A stretch of DNA of 64,000 nucleotides from the NCBI GenBank assembly GCA_964484765.1, contig CAZAGI010000008.1, positions 1 to 64,000 on the forward strand, given 5' to 3'. The position numbers and the translations under genes are program-made. Source of the stretch: DSVQ01 sp964484765 (lineage in GTDB: Bacteria > Planctomycetota > Planctomycetia > Planctomycetales > Planctomycetaceae). Below the pieces are notes generated by a model. It was not told where the DNA came from, made no database searches, and saw nothing but the letters and a program-made list of their open reading frames with translations. Below are positions 27,904 through 40,635 of this stretch, piece after piece (within the stretch, counting starts at the first letter, position 1; the number at the start of each line of letters is the position of its first letter).

Positions 27904-28779
27904 TTACGCCGCTTCCAGATCCGTCCGCAACCGTAAGACGGGCGGCGCGGAATCCGCGGCTGGTTCGTCGATCTCGAGGCTTTTTCCTCGCGGGAGACCA
28001 CGGGCCAGGAAGCCGCGCTTCGACGGCGCCTGCAGGAATTCCACCAGACGTTTGCCGGGGACGGTGGTCATCATCAGCGCCAGGTCGGCAACCGCGTCGG
28101 TCCAGGTGCCCGGTGTCCGATACAACCGGCGATACGCCACTTTGAGTTCGGCACGTTCGCTCGGTGAGAAGCCCGCGCGACGCAAGCCCACGGCGTTGAT
28201 GCCGGCACAATAGCCCGACTCATCGTACATGAAAAACGGTGGGGCATCCTGGCGGACATACGTCAGCCCGCCCACCATGGCCAATTCGCCGACGCGACAG
28301 AACTGGTGGACGCCGACGTTCCCGGAAAGCACCGCCCGGTCGCCGACATGCACATAACCGCCGAGCATCGAACCGTTCACCAGCGTAACCTCATTGCCGA
28401 CGACGCAATTGTGCGCAACATGGGCGCTGGCGAGAAACAGACAGCGGTCGCCGACAACGGTCTCGGTCCCCGTCTTCGTGCCGCGATGAATTGTCACATG
28501 TTCGCGGAAAATGTTATCCGCACCGATCCGGCAGAAACTCTCTCCGCCAGTGAACGCGCGATCTTGGGGAAAGTCGCCGATGACGCAGCCGGCATGCATG
28601 CGGCACCGCGGGCCGATCACTGTCGACCCAAGCAAATGACAATGTGGTCCGATATAAGACCCCGCGCCAACTCGAACGGGACCGTCGATCACAACGTACG
28701 GACCGATTTCGACGTCCGCAGCAAGCTGCGCAAGCGGGTCAATCACAGCCGTGGGGTGAATGGGCATGCGGCGATCCAT
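27904..28779 (-). CDS. lpxA: Acyl-ACP--UDP-N-acetylglucosamine O-acyltransferase
   Basis: 291 residues from ATG 28779, preceded by AAGG; the ATG at 28767 would remove four residues. Begins MPIHPTAVIDPLAQLAADVEIGP and runs as a left-handed hexapeptide-repeat helix, with CVIGDFPQDRAFTGGES, NIFREHVTIHRGT and the catalytic His in HVAHNCVVGN (about H123). The C-terminal helical part is LpxA type (LRRAGFSPSERAELKVAYRRLY). Transfers the first acyl chain in lipid A synthesis. Most operons pair it with lpxD and fabZ; here lpxD is 22 kb away, so the pathway genes are dispersed. Confidence 0.93.
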   Translation of the reverse strand: MDRRMPIHPTAVIDPLAQLAADVEIGPYVVIDGPVRVGAGSYIGPHCHLLGSTVIGPRCRMHAGCVIGDFPQDRAFTGGESFCRIGADNIFREHVTIHRGTKTGTETVVGDRCLFLASAHVAHNCVVGNEVTLVNGSMLGGYVHVGDRAVLSGNVGVHQFCRVGELAMVGGLTYVRQDAPPFFMYDESGYCAGINAVGLRRAGFSPSERAELKVAYRRLYRTPGTWTDAVADLALMMTTVPGKRLVEFLQAPSKRGFLARGLPRGKSLEIDEPAADSAPPVLRLRTDLEAA

Positions 28780-28917
28780 CCTTGGTGCGCCGCCGCTTTC
28801 CAGCCCGGTCAAGCCGCCGGGTTTGGTCAGTGGCAAGGCGGAGTAACGTAATCACGGCATCGGTTTCTGGAAACCCCAACCCCAAAGGATTTTGGAGAAA
28901 AACCGGGATTTTCGGCG

Positions 28918-30327
28918 TTATTCTCCTAGACAATAAAGATGCCGAGCGGTGCGCAGATAGATACGGCCGTCGACGAGCGCGGGAGTCGCGTACACGTCTT
29001 CGCCGAAGTCGGCGGTGTGAATTACCGCCCACTTCGCATCCGCGGAAACCACCGTCAACCGGCCCTGCACATCGACCAAATACACCTTGCCGTCTCCGCC
29101 GACGGGGGAGGCATAGTAATCGTCGCTGGCTTCCAATCGGCCTTGTTTGGTCGGCTTGCCGGTCTTTGCATCCAGGGCCTGAAAGATGCCGCCATCCTTC
29201 ACTGTCCAGACCAGTCCGCGATAGCATAGGGGGGATGCACAGAATGGAACGAGTTTTGTTTGCTGCCAGCGAATGTTCGTGCCCGTTGCCTCCCCTTTCG
29301 CCCCCGGCTCAATGGCGAGAATCTGGTTCTTCCCCTGATCCAGCAAACCCCGGAAAAACTCATATTCCTTTTTGGTGATATGACCATCTTTGTCACGGTC
29401 GACTTGGGAATACCGCTGCAGCACCGGGCCTTCTTTGAGTTCACTCTCTTCGATGGTCTGATTCCCGTTCGTGTCGACTGCCGTGATCGCGGTTTCAAAT
29501 GGATCAATCCGAATCGGTTCATTTTCATCGCCGCCAGCAGCCCAGCCGGCAAGATAGAGGATGCCGTCGTCGCCGATCACCGGCGTCATGCACACCGTGC
29601 GCGAGATCCCCCGCACGGTCCACAACTCTTTGCCGGTCTGAAAGTCGTACCCCACCACTCGGAGCGTGGCAGCCATCACAATCTGCTTGCGACCGTCGGC
29701 ATCCCAGAACACGGGCGAACAATAGTTCCGCGGGAATTCGCTTCGGTCGATTCTCCATTGCACGTCACCCGTGTGGACATCCAGGGACATCAAAAAGGAA
29801 TCAGTGTCGTGATCCTGCCCCAGAATCACGCGCCCCTCGACCAGAATCGGCGAACTACCCGCCCCGAAACTGTTGTTGAACGGTCCCATCCGTTTCTGCC
29901 AGAGCAGTTTGCCGTCGTGGTCGTAGCACGACAGCCCCGACGACCCAAAGAAACTGACGACGTGCTTTTCATCCACGACGGGAGTGCTTTGCGCATGGCT
30001 GCCGATGCGGTGAATCTCTTCCAGTTTCTCATGCGGGGCTTCGCGCTCCCAGAGTGGCTTCCCCGTCGCCCGATCGAGCGCGATGGTGAAGAGTTTCCCA
30101 TCACGCACGGCGGTAAGAAAAAGCTTGGAACCAATAATGACCGGCGACGAATGCCCCGGCGGGAGTTCCGTCTTCCAGACGACATGTTTATCCGGGCCGA
30201 TCTCGGTCGGCAGTTTGTCCGCCGTGCTGGCGACCCCGCTGCCACCGATCCCGCGAAACTGCGGCCAATCCGCGGCTTGCATGGTTGTTGTCAGAAAAAA
30301 CATCACCACCACAGATCGCGCGATCAC
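28918..30327 (-). CDS. Secreted PQQ-type beta-propeller protein with an EF-hand pair
   Basis: 469 residues from a GTG at 30327 with AGGGG about 7 bases upstream, leading into a signal peptide (VIARSVVVMFFLTTTMQA). Mature protein starts ADWPQFRGIGGSG, the planctomycete PQQ-like motif. Repeats follow (LALDRATGKPLW-type blades: IALDRATGKPLWERE, SYDHDGKLLWQK, SLDVHTGDVQWRI). Between blades, near residues 285-320, are two EF-hand-like loops (DTNGNQTIEESE and DRDKDGHITKKE). Role unknown; such proteins may bind substrates or partners outside the cell. Longer starts to 30588 are open but would run through the cimA promoter and leader region. Confidence 0.85.
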   Translation of the reverse strand: MIARSVVVMFFLTTTMQAADWPQFRGIGGSGVASTADKLPTEIGPDKHVVWKTELPPGHSSPVIIGSKLFLTAVRDGKLFTIALDRATGKPLWEREAPHEKLEEIHRIGSHAQSTPVVDEKHVVSFFGSSGLSCYDHDGKLLWQKRMGPFNNSFGAGSSPILVEGRVILGQDHDTDSFLMSLDVHTGDVQWRIDRSEFPRNYCSPVFWDADGRKQIVMAATLRVVGYDFQTGKELWTVRGISRTVCMTPVIGDDGILYLAGWAAGGDENEPIRIDPFETAITAVDTNGNQTIEESELKEGPVLQRYSQVDRDKDGHITKKEYEFFRGLLDQGKNQILAIEPGAKGEATGTNIRWQQTKLVPFCASPLCYRGLVWTVKDGGIFQALDAKTGKPTKQGRLEASDDYYASPVGGDGKVYLVDVQGRLTVVSADAKWAVIHTADFGEDVYATPALVDGRIYLRTARHLYCLGE

Positions 30328-30454
30328 GGCGAACCCCTCACTGGATGAAATCGTGTCCCTCGCATGCGAGAATACCGATCTCATCGCCGAATGAGGAGCG
30401 CCCCGGACGACCAGGGATTCCGAACCCTCGGCTTTTTCAACGGGAAAATCCCAT

Positions 30455-30483
30455 TTGACGCCGGTAGATTTGTCACCTACAAT
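30455..30483 (+). promoter_or_regulatory. Sigma70-like promoter of the cimA leader
   Basis: TTGACG at 30455-30460 and TACAAT at 30478-30483 are spaced by 17 bases, close to the sigma70 consensus (5/6 each). Transcription would begin about 30490, giving a very short 5' end before the leader-peptide start at 30509. Predicted from sequence only. Confidence 0.72.
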
Positions 30484-30508
30484 CGTGAAGGTCTTCAAGG
30501 TTGCGCTC

Positions 30509-30592
30509 ATGGTCTGTGTTGTTTCCACCGCTGTCGTTTCGCCCCGGGTACGGGTCGGCGCGATCGTGATTATTATTGGACGACACACCTAG
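30509..30592 (+). CDS. Ile/Val-rich leader peptide of the cimA attenuator
   Basis: A 27-codon frame, too short to be found by length, starts ATG at 30509 and ends TAG at 30590-30592. CAAGG lies 8 bases upstream. It contains 8 Val and 4 Ile among 27 residues, with the cluster AIVIIIG (codons 18-24; ATC GTG ATT ATT ATT at 30563-30577) near the end. This is the pattern of ilv-type leader peptides, whose translation speed reports the charging of tRNA-Ile/Val. It lies between a promoter and an intrinsic terminator directly upstream of cimA, the first gene of the citramalate route to isoleucine. The frame could extend upstream to a GTG at 30485. Confidence 0.8.
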   Translation: MVCVVSTAVVSPRVRVGAIVIIIGRHT

Positions 30593-30637
30593 CGACCTTT
30601 GGGATCAGTGAACGAACGCCGTCCACCCTCAGGTCGC
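30552..30637 (+). promoter_or_regulatory. Attenuator switch (mutually exclusive RNA helices)
   Basis: Segment 1 GGGTCG (30552-30557), inside the leader frame just before the Ile codons, can pair with CGACCT of segment 2 (30593-30598; five Watson-Crick pairs and a G-U). Segment 2 GCGACCT (30592-30598), right at the leader stop codon, can also pair perfectly with segment 3 AGGTCGC (30631-30637), which overlaps the terminator stem. A ribosome stalled at the Ile codons would mask segment 1 and favour 2:3 (antitermination); a ribosome at the stop would mask segment 2 and favour the terminator. The pairings are seen in sequence; the mechanism is inference from enteric attenuators. Confidence 0.75.
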
Positions 30638-30657
30638 CCCTGAGGGTTTTTTGTTTT
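30625..30657 (+). terminator. Intrinsic terminator upstream of cimA (attenuator terminator)
   Basis: ACCCTCAGG (30625-30633) and CCTGAGGGT (30639-30647) form a perfect 9-bp stem with a 5-base loop, followed by TTTTTTGTTTT (30647-30657). It lies 55 bases before the cimA start and on the same strand, so it can only act on the leader transcript of cimA. Confidence 0.88.
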
Positions 30658-30711
30658 CCGATGGTCCATTTTTCCCCCGTTTGTCTGTAATCGGGGGAAC
30701 GCAGGTGAAAA

Positions 30712-32286
<1,575 letters not shown>

Positions 32287-32289
32287 AAC

Positions 32290-32937
32290 ATGTCACTTCA
32301 ACTGATGGCGCATCTGGTCGAGAACGGTTCACCAGCGGTGGTCCCCATTACTGTCGATCAGTACATGAAAATGACCGCGCTCGGTATCTTTCGTGAGGGA
32401 GCGCCGATCGAGCTGATTGACGGAATGCTGCTCTTCAAGGATCGCCGGGACGGGCCAACCACTGCTATGACTCAGGGACCACGCCATCTGCTTACCATTA
32501 AGCTGTTGGCACAATTGCTTGAGCAATTGCTGACTTCAGATCAATTTCACGTGCAGCAGCAAGGACCGGTGATCTGCAATGGTGACAGCGCGCCTGAGCC
32601 TGATCTATGCATTCTGAACGGCGGTCCGAGTGATTATTTCGATGCACTGCCAACTGCGGCCGATGTGGCTTTAGCTGTTGAGGTCTCGCAAACGTCACTC
32701 TCGCTCGATCAATACGACAAGGCCGATTTATACGGACAGTCGGGTATTCCGATCTACTGGATCGTGAACCTCGCCGATGACACGCTGATCGTCCGCACCG
32801 AACCGAAATCTCCCGCAAAAGGCTACGCCAAGTGCGAGGTCTTCCGTCGCGGAATGACGGTCGACTTGCGTTTGTCCGACGGAGAATCGTGGACGCTTGC
32901 CATCGACGATCTATTACCACATCGGTACGAGCCGTAG
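32290..32937 (+). CDS. Uma2 family (PD-(D/E)XK) endonuclease-like protein
   Basis: 215 residues. Uma2 family pattern: VDQYMKMTALGIFREGAPIELIDGMLL, HLLTIKLLAQLLEQLL, PEPDLCIL (catalytic Asp), LAVEVSQTSLSLDQYDK (catalytic Glu and Lys) and YGQSGIPIYWIVNL. These proteins are restriction-endonuclease-like and occur in many copies in planctomycetes and cyanobacteria; their biological role is not known. It starts 3 bases after cimA, so it is probably co-transcribed, but a metabolic link is unlikely. Confidence 0.87.
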   Translation: MSLQLMAHLVENGSPAVVPITVDQYMKMTALGIFREGAPIELIDGMLLFKDRRDGPTTAMTQGPRHLLTIKLLAQLLEQLLTSDQFHVQQQGPVICNGDSAPEPDLCILNGGPSDYFDALPTAADVALAVEVSQTSLSLDQYDKADLYGQSGIPIYWIVNLADDTLIVRTEPKSPAKGYAKCEVFRRGMTVDLRLSDGESWTLAIDDLLPHRYEP

Positions 32938-32985
32938 ACGGTTCCCATTCAACGCCCACCTTTGAATTCAAGCAGCAATCCAAGA

Positions 32986-36306
<3,321 letters not shown>

Positions 36307-36337
36307 ACGCTTTGCGGTTTCGCGCCCCGTGCTGAGG

Positions 36338-36409
36338 CTTGTAGGGTGGGCTGTGCCCACCATCTTCGTGCGGGACGACATGATTGGTGGGCACAGCCCA
36401 CCCTACAAG
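36338..36409. repeat. Palindromic intergenic element (GTAGGGTGGGC family)
   Basis: Arms 36338-36362 and 36385-36409 are perfect 25-base inverted repeats (core GTAGGGTGGGCTGTGCCCAC) with a 22-base spacer. It lies between the convergent ends of valS and a minus-strand hypothetical gene, where it could also work as a transcription stop. Confidence 0.9.
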
Positions 36410-36443
36410 ACTTTGAACCGCCAGTGCTTGTGGAGCGGATGAT

Positions 36444-36929
36444 TCACTCAGAAGACACTGGCGAGCCAAAGCTCTCGCCAGCGGCACCCGTGCGTTTCTC
36501 CAACTCAAGGCCCGGTGTTGATGGCTCCCATCCTCCGCTAACACCACCGCAGCGAAAAGCTTTGCCGGAGTTCGGAGGCTCATCTTCTTCGACTGTCTTG
36601 AAACCGCCACTGCTATCGATGTACCAGTTCCACTTGACGATCCACGGTCGTATGTAGTCTCGAAAGGGCTCACGAAAAGGCATTGGGCATATTTTTACTG
36701 TCAGCGTCAACGGCCGGTAAGTGGCTGTCACCAACTTTGTCGGAATAGCCCCGCGCTCAGCAAGCACAATCGCCGGGCCGATGGAGAGGGCGTAGACCAC
36801 GATCACAGCGACAAACGCGAGCAGTGTGACGCAGGACTTCCGCTGCTTCCATCTCCATGGTGAGAACAACTGCACGACCCGAGGCGTCTCCGTTATGGGC
36901 GGAACCTCGGATAGCGGCATCTCATCCAT
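36444..36929 (-). CDS. Hypothetical single-span membrane protein
   Basis: 161 residues. A Pro-rich cytoplasmic N-terminus (SEVPPITETPRVVQLFSPWRW) precedes one membrane segment (SCVTLLAFVAVIVVYALSIGPAIVL). The remaining 95 residues outside have no recognised fold; two aromatic patches (RDYIRPWIVKWNWYID) are visible. It starts 18 bases after the lnt stop on the same strand, so it probably follows lnt in one transcript. No function can be assigned. Confidence 0.55.
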   Translation of the reverse strand: MDEMPLSEVPPITETPRVVQLFSPWRWKQRKSCVTLLAFVAVIVVYALSIGPAIVLAERGAIPTKLVTATYRPLTLTVKICPMPFREPFRDYIRPWIVKWNWYIDSSGGFKTVEEDEPPNSGKAFRCGGVSGGWEPSTPGLELEKRTGAAGESFGSPVSSE

Positions 36930-36947
36930 GTGAACAAATCCTGCCTG

Positions 36948-38807
36948 CTACGTTGCAGCCGGGCGTCGGAACGGAATCGCCGTCAGCGCGCAGAACACGC
37001 ATGTGGCGCAACATAACATGGCGAACCAGTCGCCGTAGCGGACGTATAAACTGCGGCGGTTGTCCAGTGGGACGGTTTGCACGACGGAGGCGTTCACCTG
37101 TTTGCGCCAGCGGCCGGTACGCGGGTCGGTGAGCGTGGTTTTCTTCAGCGTGTCGCCGTCGATCATCACTTCTGGGTCGCGGATGGCACCGTCGCCGTCA
37201 ATGACCACCGAGATGCCCGTATTGACCGCGCGGACCATGGGTGTGCGGCATTCCACCGCGCGGAAGGCGGCCGTGATGAGGTGCTGGTCGAGACCGCTCG
37301 ATCCGTGGAACCAGCCGTCATTCGAAAGGTTGACGAGGACATCCAGCGGTCGGTCGGTGTCCCCGTTGGTCGCGCCGGAGACGATGCCGCGGACGAGGTG
37401 CGGCACCGTGTCTTCAAAGCAGATCACCGGGGCCATCCGCCATTGGCGATGATCGAACACGACGGCCTGCGATCCTGCGGCGAGGCCGAAGTCCGGCGGG
37501 TAGGGCGTGAACTTCGACAGCCACGGCATCGATTTCTGGAACGGGATGTATTCGCCGAAGGGGACAAGGTGCATCTTGTCGTACCGGCCGGCGATGCCGC
37601 GCTCGGTGTTAACCAGGACCGCGGAGTTGGACTGCTTGATGCCGGTTTCTTTGAGGTCGACGCACTCGATACCGTAGATCATCGCCGCGCCGGTTTTTTC
37701 GGCTTCGTTGATGAGCGTGCGGGAGACGTTGGTGTCGCGCCAGAAGGCCACGGGCACGCGCGGCGCGGCCTGTTCGATCTTGTCGTCGGACCAATCAGCG
37801 GGAACGGACGTGAGCGGCCAGCGGAACATCGATTCCGGCCAGACGATGACGTCCGGCTGTTCGCGGACGGCGAGACCGGTCAGCTTCATGTGCATCAGAA
37901 ACTGCGGCATCATTTTGTCCTCGGCGATCCGCAACGACGCCGGGAAGTTCCCTTGAATCATCGCCACGCGCGGACCGGGCTGGAAGTCCGCCTGCCCGCG
38001 GCGCATTGCCCCGTAACCCCACACCGCGGCCATCAGCACGACGGCGGCAAACACGGGCCACGTGCGAACCGGGGTGACGCCATCGATGAAAGCGGGGCGG
38101 ATCGTCATCGGCGGTTGATCGACATCATCCGCGGGCATCGGTTTGTTCGTGTCGACCAGACCGAGCCGTGAAAACCATGCCGTGGGAACCAACCCGGTGA
38201 CCGCGGCGGCGGACGCGATCATGATGAAACTGACGCCGTAAGCGCCGACAACGTCGCTGATCTGAATCAGTTCCAGCCAGCGATACTGCGTGTGTCCGAT
38301 GAAGTACCACGCGAACCCGGTCATGAGATGCGCTCTCGCGAATTCCAAACCGACCCAGATGAACGGGGCGGCGACAACGAGCGGCATTTTCCACTGATGC
38401 ACCGCCACGCGCATCAACCCGACGGCGATGGGAAAGTACAACGCGAGATAACCGGCCAGAGCCCACCAGGCGACATACATCGTCGGGTCCCCCAGACGCA
38501 TCCACTGCAGCGCTGGGCCGAAAAATGTCAGGCCGCCAAGGTAGCACGCCCAGCCCATGCGGCGCGTCGGCTGTTCGATCCGCACCAGACACAAGAGCGG
38601 CACCGGCGCAAGCCACGCCAGTGGACTGAACTCAACCGGCGCGTAGCTGAGATAGAACAGCAGCCCCGACGCCAGCGATGCCAGCAGCGCGGCCCACATC
38701 GGCACACGCGACTGCGGCGTCTTCTTCTGCGCTCGCGCCGCAGCTATGATGTCCTGCACAGAGCGATCGGTCACCGGTCGAGACCTCGTTGCGGTCGTGG
38801 GGGACAT
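36948..38807 (-). CDS. lnt: Apolipoprotein N-acyltransferase
   Basis: 619 residues, longer than E. coli Lnt (512) because of a 35-residue N-terminal extension and a longer loop before the nitrilase domain. N-terminal half has about seven membrane spans (GLLFYLSYAPVEFSPLAWLAPVPL). The nitrilase domain carries the catalytic triad: Glu in VIVWPESMF (E325), Lys in RYDKMHLVPFGEYIPF (K411), Cys in APVICFEDTVP (C463). Adds the third acyl chain to lipoproteins. Two lipoproteins with lipoboxes in this window (40246-40569 and 56051-57400) fit its presence. Confidence 0.93.
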   Translation of the reverse strand: MSPTTATRSRPVTDRSVQDIIAAARAQKKTPQSRVPMWAALLASLASGLLFYLSYAPVEFSPLAWLAPVPLLCLVRIEQPTRRMGWACYLGGLTFFGPALQWMRLGDPTMYVAWWALAGYLALYFPIAVGLMRVAVHQWKMPLVVAAPFIWVGLEFARAHLMTGFAWYFIGHTQYRWLELIQISDVVGAYGVSFIMIASAAAVTGLVPTAWFSRLGLVDTNKPMPADDVDQPPMTIRPAFIDGVTPVRTWPVFAAVVLMAAVWGYGAMRRGQADFQPGPRVAMIQGNFPASLRIAEDKMMPQFLMHMKLTGLAVREQPDVIVWPESMFRWPLTSVPADWSDDKIEQAAPRVPVAFWRDTNVSRTLINEAEKTGAAMIYGIECVDLKETGIKQSNSAVLVNTERGIAGRYDKMHLVPFGEYIPFQKSMPWLSKFTPYPPDFGLAAGSQAVVFDHRQWRMAPVICFEDTVPHLVRGIVSGATNGDTDRPLDVLVNLSNDGWFHGSSGLDQHLITAAFRAVECRTPMVRAVNTGISVVIDGDGAIRDPEVMIDGDTLKKTTLTDPRTGRWRKQVNASVVQTVPLDNRRSLYVRYGDWFAMLCCATCVFCALTAIPFRRPAAT

Positions 38808-38824
38808 CGGGAATCCTTCCTTGG

Positions 38825-38970
38825 ATTAAGATCCAAATTCCAAAGTCCAAGTTCCAAACAAAACTCAAGTTCCAAATTCCAAACGGGGAGAAACTCAGCT
38901 CTCATCTCTTTGTTTGGAATTTGATCCATTGGCCTTTGTTTGGAACTTGGATTTTGGAACTTGGAATTTC
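38825..38970. repeat. AT-rich imperfect palindrome between moeA and lnt
   Basis: The left side (38825-38880) repeats CCAAATTCC/CCAAGTTCC units; the right side (38920-38970) is their inverted form, TTTGTTTGGAACTTGG..TTTTGGAACTTGGAATTTC. About 28 bases near 38835-38862 pair with 38936-38969. It differs sharply in composition from the GC-rich genes on both sides and borders the moeA stop at 38972. Confidence 0.85.
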
Positions 38971-38971
38971 G

Positions 38972-40186
38972 CTAACTACCCCAACGGTAAACTTGCACCA
39001 CATCGTCCGTGGTGTAGGTCCGTTCGCCGGGCGGGAGGAACACCATTCCGTTGGCCTCCACGGTCGCCCGCAAATCGCTCGATCCCTGCCATTTCACCAG
39101 CCGAGCGGTGAGTCCGTTGGGCGTCGGAATCAACTCGGCGGGAAAATACGTCGGCCGGTCGCCCCGCATGGTGTAGTCGTGGGTCAGCCGGGCCAACTCC
39201 GCAAACGGATTGGCGTCGGCGTGGCCCATCATTCGCCGCAGGGCGGTCCGGACGAACAATTCGCAGCAAACCATACTGCTGACGGGATTTCCGGGCAAGC
39301 CGAATACGGCGCAGGCGGTGCCATCGGCCCGCCGTTTGATGCCGAACCAGACCGGTTTGCCGGGGCGGATGTCAACTTTATGGAAGATCTGTTCGACTCC
39401 CGCCGCGGCGAGCGTGCTGGGGACGAGATCGAGTTTTCCCGCGGAAACACCGCCGGAAAGGACCAGCACGTCGGCTTCCAGCCCGATGGTGATTTTGGAG
39501 GCCAGCTCCTCACGAACATCCCGCGCGATGCCCAGCGGCCGCGTGTTCACCCCGTAACTTTGGAGTTGGGCAGCGAGCATCGGTTCGTTGGAATTGCGGA
39601 TCTGTCCCGGCCACGGTGTGTGGTCGACCGGCACGAGTTCATCCCCGGTCGCGAGCACGGCGACGGTCGGCCGCGGGTGAACCGAAGGCGTGGCGATGCC
39701 GAGTTCCGCCAGCGCTCCGATGCGCGACGCCGTGAGCACCATCCTTTTAGTGAGAACCGTTTCCCCCACGGACAGCGCGGCTGCTTTGCGGATGATGTTC
39801 TGCCCGCTGGTGACCGGACTGCCATTGATCACCACGCGGTCACCGTCTTCATGCGTGTCCTCGATCTTCACAACGGCGTTCGCTCCCACCGGTAACGGTG
39901 CCCCGGTCATGATCTGCGTTGCGTGACCGGGTCGCACCGTCTGCTGCGGCATCTGCCCCGCGGTGATGCGTTCCAGAATTGTCAACGCCGCCTGTCCCGT
40001 AGTGACATCGTCAGCGCACACCGCGTACCCATCCATCAGCGCCTTATCGAACGGCGGCGAGTCGATCGCGCTGACGACATCCTCGGCCAACGTCAAACCC
40101 AGACACTGCAACAACGGCAACGCCACCGGCGGCGATGGAGCGACTGTTTGGTGAATGAGCGCGAGAGCTTCGTCAATAGTTCGCAT
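38972..40186 (-). CDS. moeA: Molybdopterin molybdotransferase
   Basis: 404 residues from ATG 40186; the frame is open to 40249 but that part lies in a repeat. MoeA motifs: SPPFDKALMDGYAVCADDV, ITAGQMPQQTVRPGHATQIMTGAPLPVGANAVV, VLATGDELVPVD, LSGGVSAGKLDLV and FGLPGNPVSSMVCCELF. Inserts molybdate into adenylylated molybdopterin. No other moa/mob genes are in the window, so the cofactor pathway genes are elsewhere. Confidence 0.93.
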   Translation of the reverse strand: MRTIDEALALIHQTVAPSPPVALPLLQCLGLTLAEDVVSAIDSPPFDKALMDGYAVCADDVTTGQAALTILERITAGQMPQQTVRPGHATQIMTGAPLPVGANAVVKIEDTHEDGDRVVINGSPVTSGQNIIRKAAALSVGETVLTKRMVLTASRIGALAELGIATPSVHPRPTVAVLATGDELVPVDHTPWPGQIRNSNEPMLAAQLQSYGVNTRPLGIARDVREELASKITIGLEADVLVLSGGVSAGKLDLVPSTLAAAGVEQIFHKVDIRPGKPVWFGIKRRADGTACAVFGLPGNPVSSMVCCELFVRTALRRMMGHADANPFAELARLTHDYTMRGDRPTYFPAELIPTPNGLTARLVKWQGSSDLRATVEANGMVFLPPGERTYTTDDVVQVYRWGS

Positions 40187-40204
40187 CAGGCGTTTCGATG
40201 GAGA

Positions 40205-40627
40205 GATTGCAAAATGAAAATTGAAAAATGCAAAGTGTAAATTGATCAATCTGATTTCTGATCGCGTGTCAAAACCGACCCGTCCTGATCGATAATAACA
40301 ACGGTTCCATCTGCGATCGGAGATCGTTCGTCACCATTCGTTAACCAACCGTCTTTGGCACTGACGGTCTTTCCATCCGTGGTTTTTACCTCGAACGCGT
40401 GCATGTGAGTGGTCGTGGTTGACCCATCATCCTTTCGGAACTCCAGCGTGTATCGTGGAGGCTGGTTGTTAATCTGTTGTGGAGTTGCCGTTGAATGAGA
40501 TCCTGTCCCCTGACATCCCGACAATGCGATCGCGATCGTGATGGGCTGGATCAAAGATCGGAGTTGCATTCCCGCTAGCCTCTCCTTCATTTCGCAATTT
40601 GCACTTTTCAATTTTCATTTTGCAATC
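40205..40627. repeat. Inverted repeat pair bracketing a small lipoprotein gene
   Basis: GATTGCAAAATGAAAATTGA.. at 40205-40231 is matched by its reverse complement at 40601-40627 over 26 of 27 bases. The pair is AT-rich and surrounds exactly one gene (40246-40569). The unit is 423 bp. It could be two copies of a palindromic element or the ends of a small mobile cassette; no target-site duplication was established. Confidence 0.85.
40246..40569 (-). CDS. Small putative lipoprotein
   Basis: 107 residues from ATG 40569, with GGAGAGG upstream. The N-terminus is a lipoprotein signal ending in the lipobox ALSGC (PITIAIALSGCQG). The mature part contains two short beta-rich units (RYTLEFRKDDGSTTTTHMHAFEVKTTDG, TVVIIDQDGSVLT). 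No domain known. Composition is slightly more AT-rich than its neighbours and the gene lies between two inverted repeats, which makes lateral arrival possible. The function is unknown. Confidence 0.6.
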   Translation of the reverse strand: MQLRSLIQPITIAIALSGCQGTGSHSTATPQQINNQPPRYTLEFRKDDGSTTTTHMHAFEVKTTDGKTVSAKDGWLTNGDERSPIADGTVVIIDQDGSVLTRDQKSD

Positions 40628-40635
40628 ATGTCGCC

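Noticed and set aside
30327..30588. Longer start of the PQQ/EF-hand gene up to 30588
   Set aside because: It would overlap the cimA promoter and leader on the other strand, and the GTG at 30327 has AGGGG upstream and leads straight into the signal peptide.
30364..30690. 108-codon plus-strand frame overlapping the cimA leader
   Set aside because: It crosses the promoter and terminator and has no domain; the 27-codon leader in another frame explains the region better.
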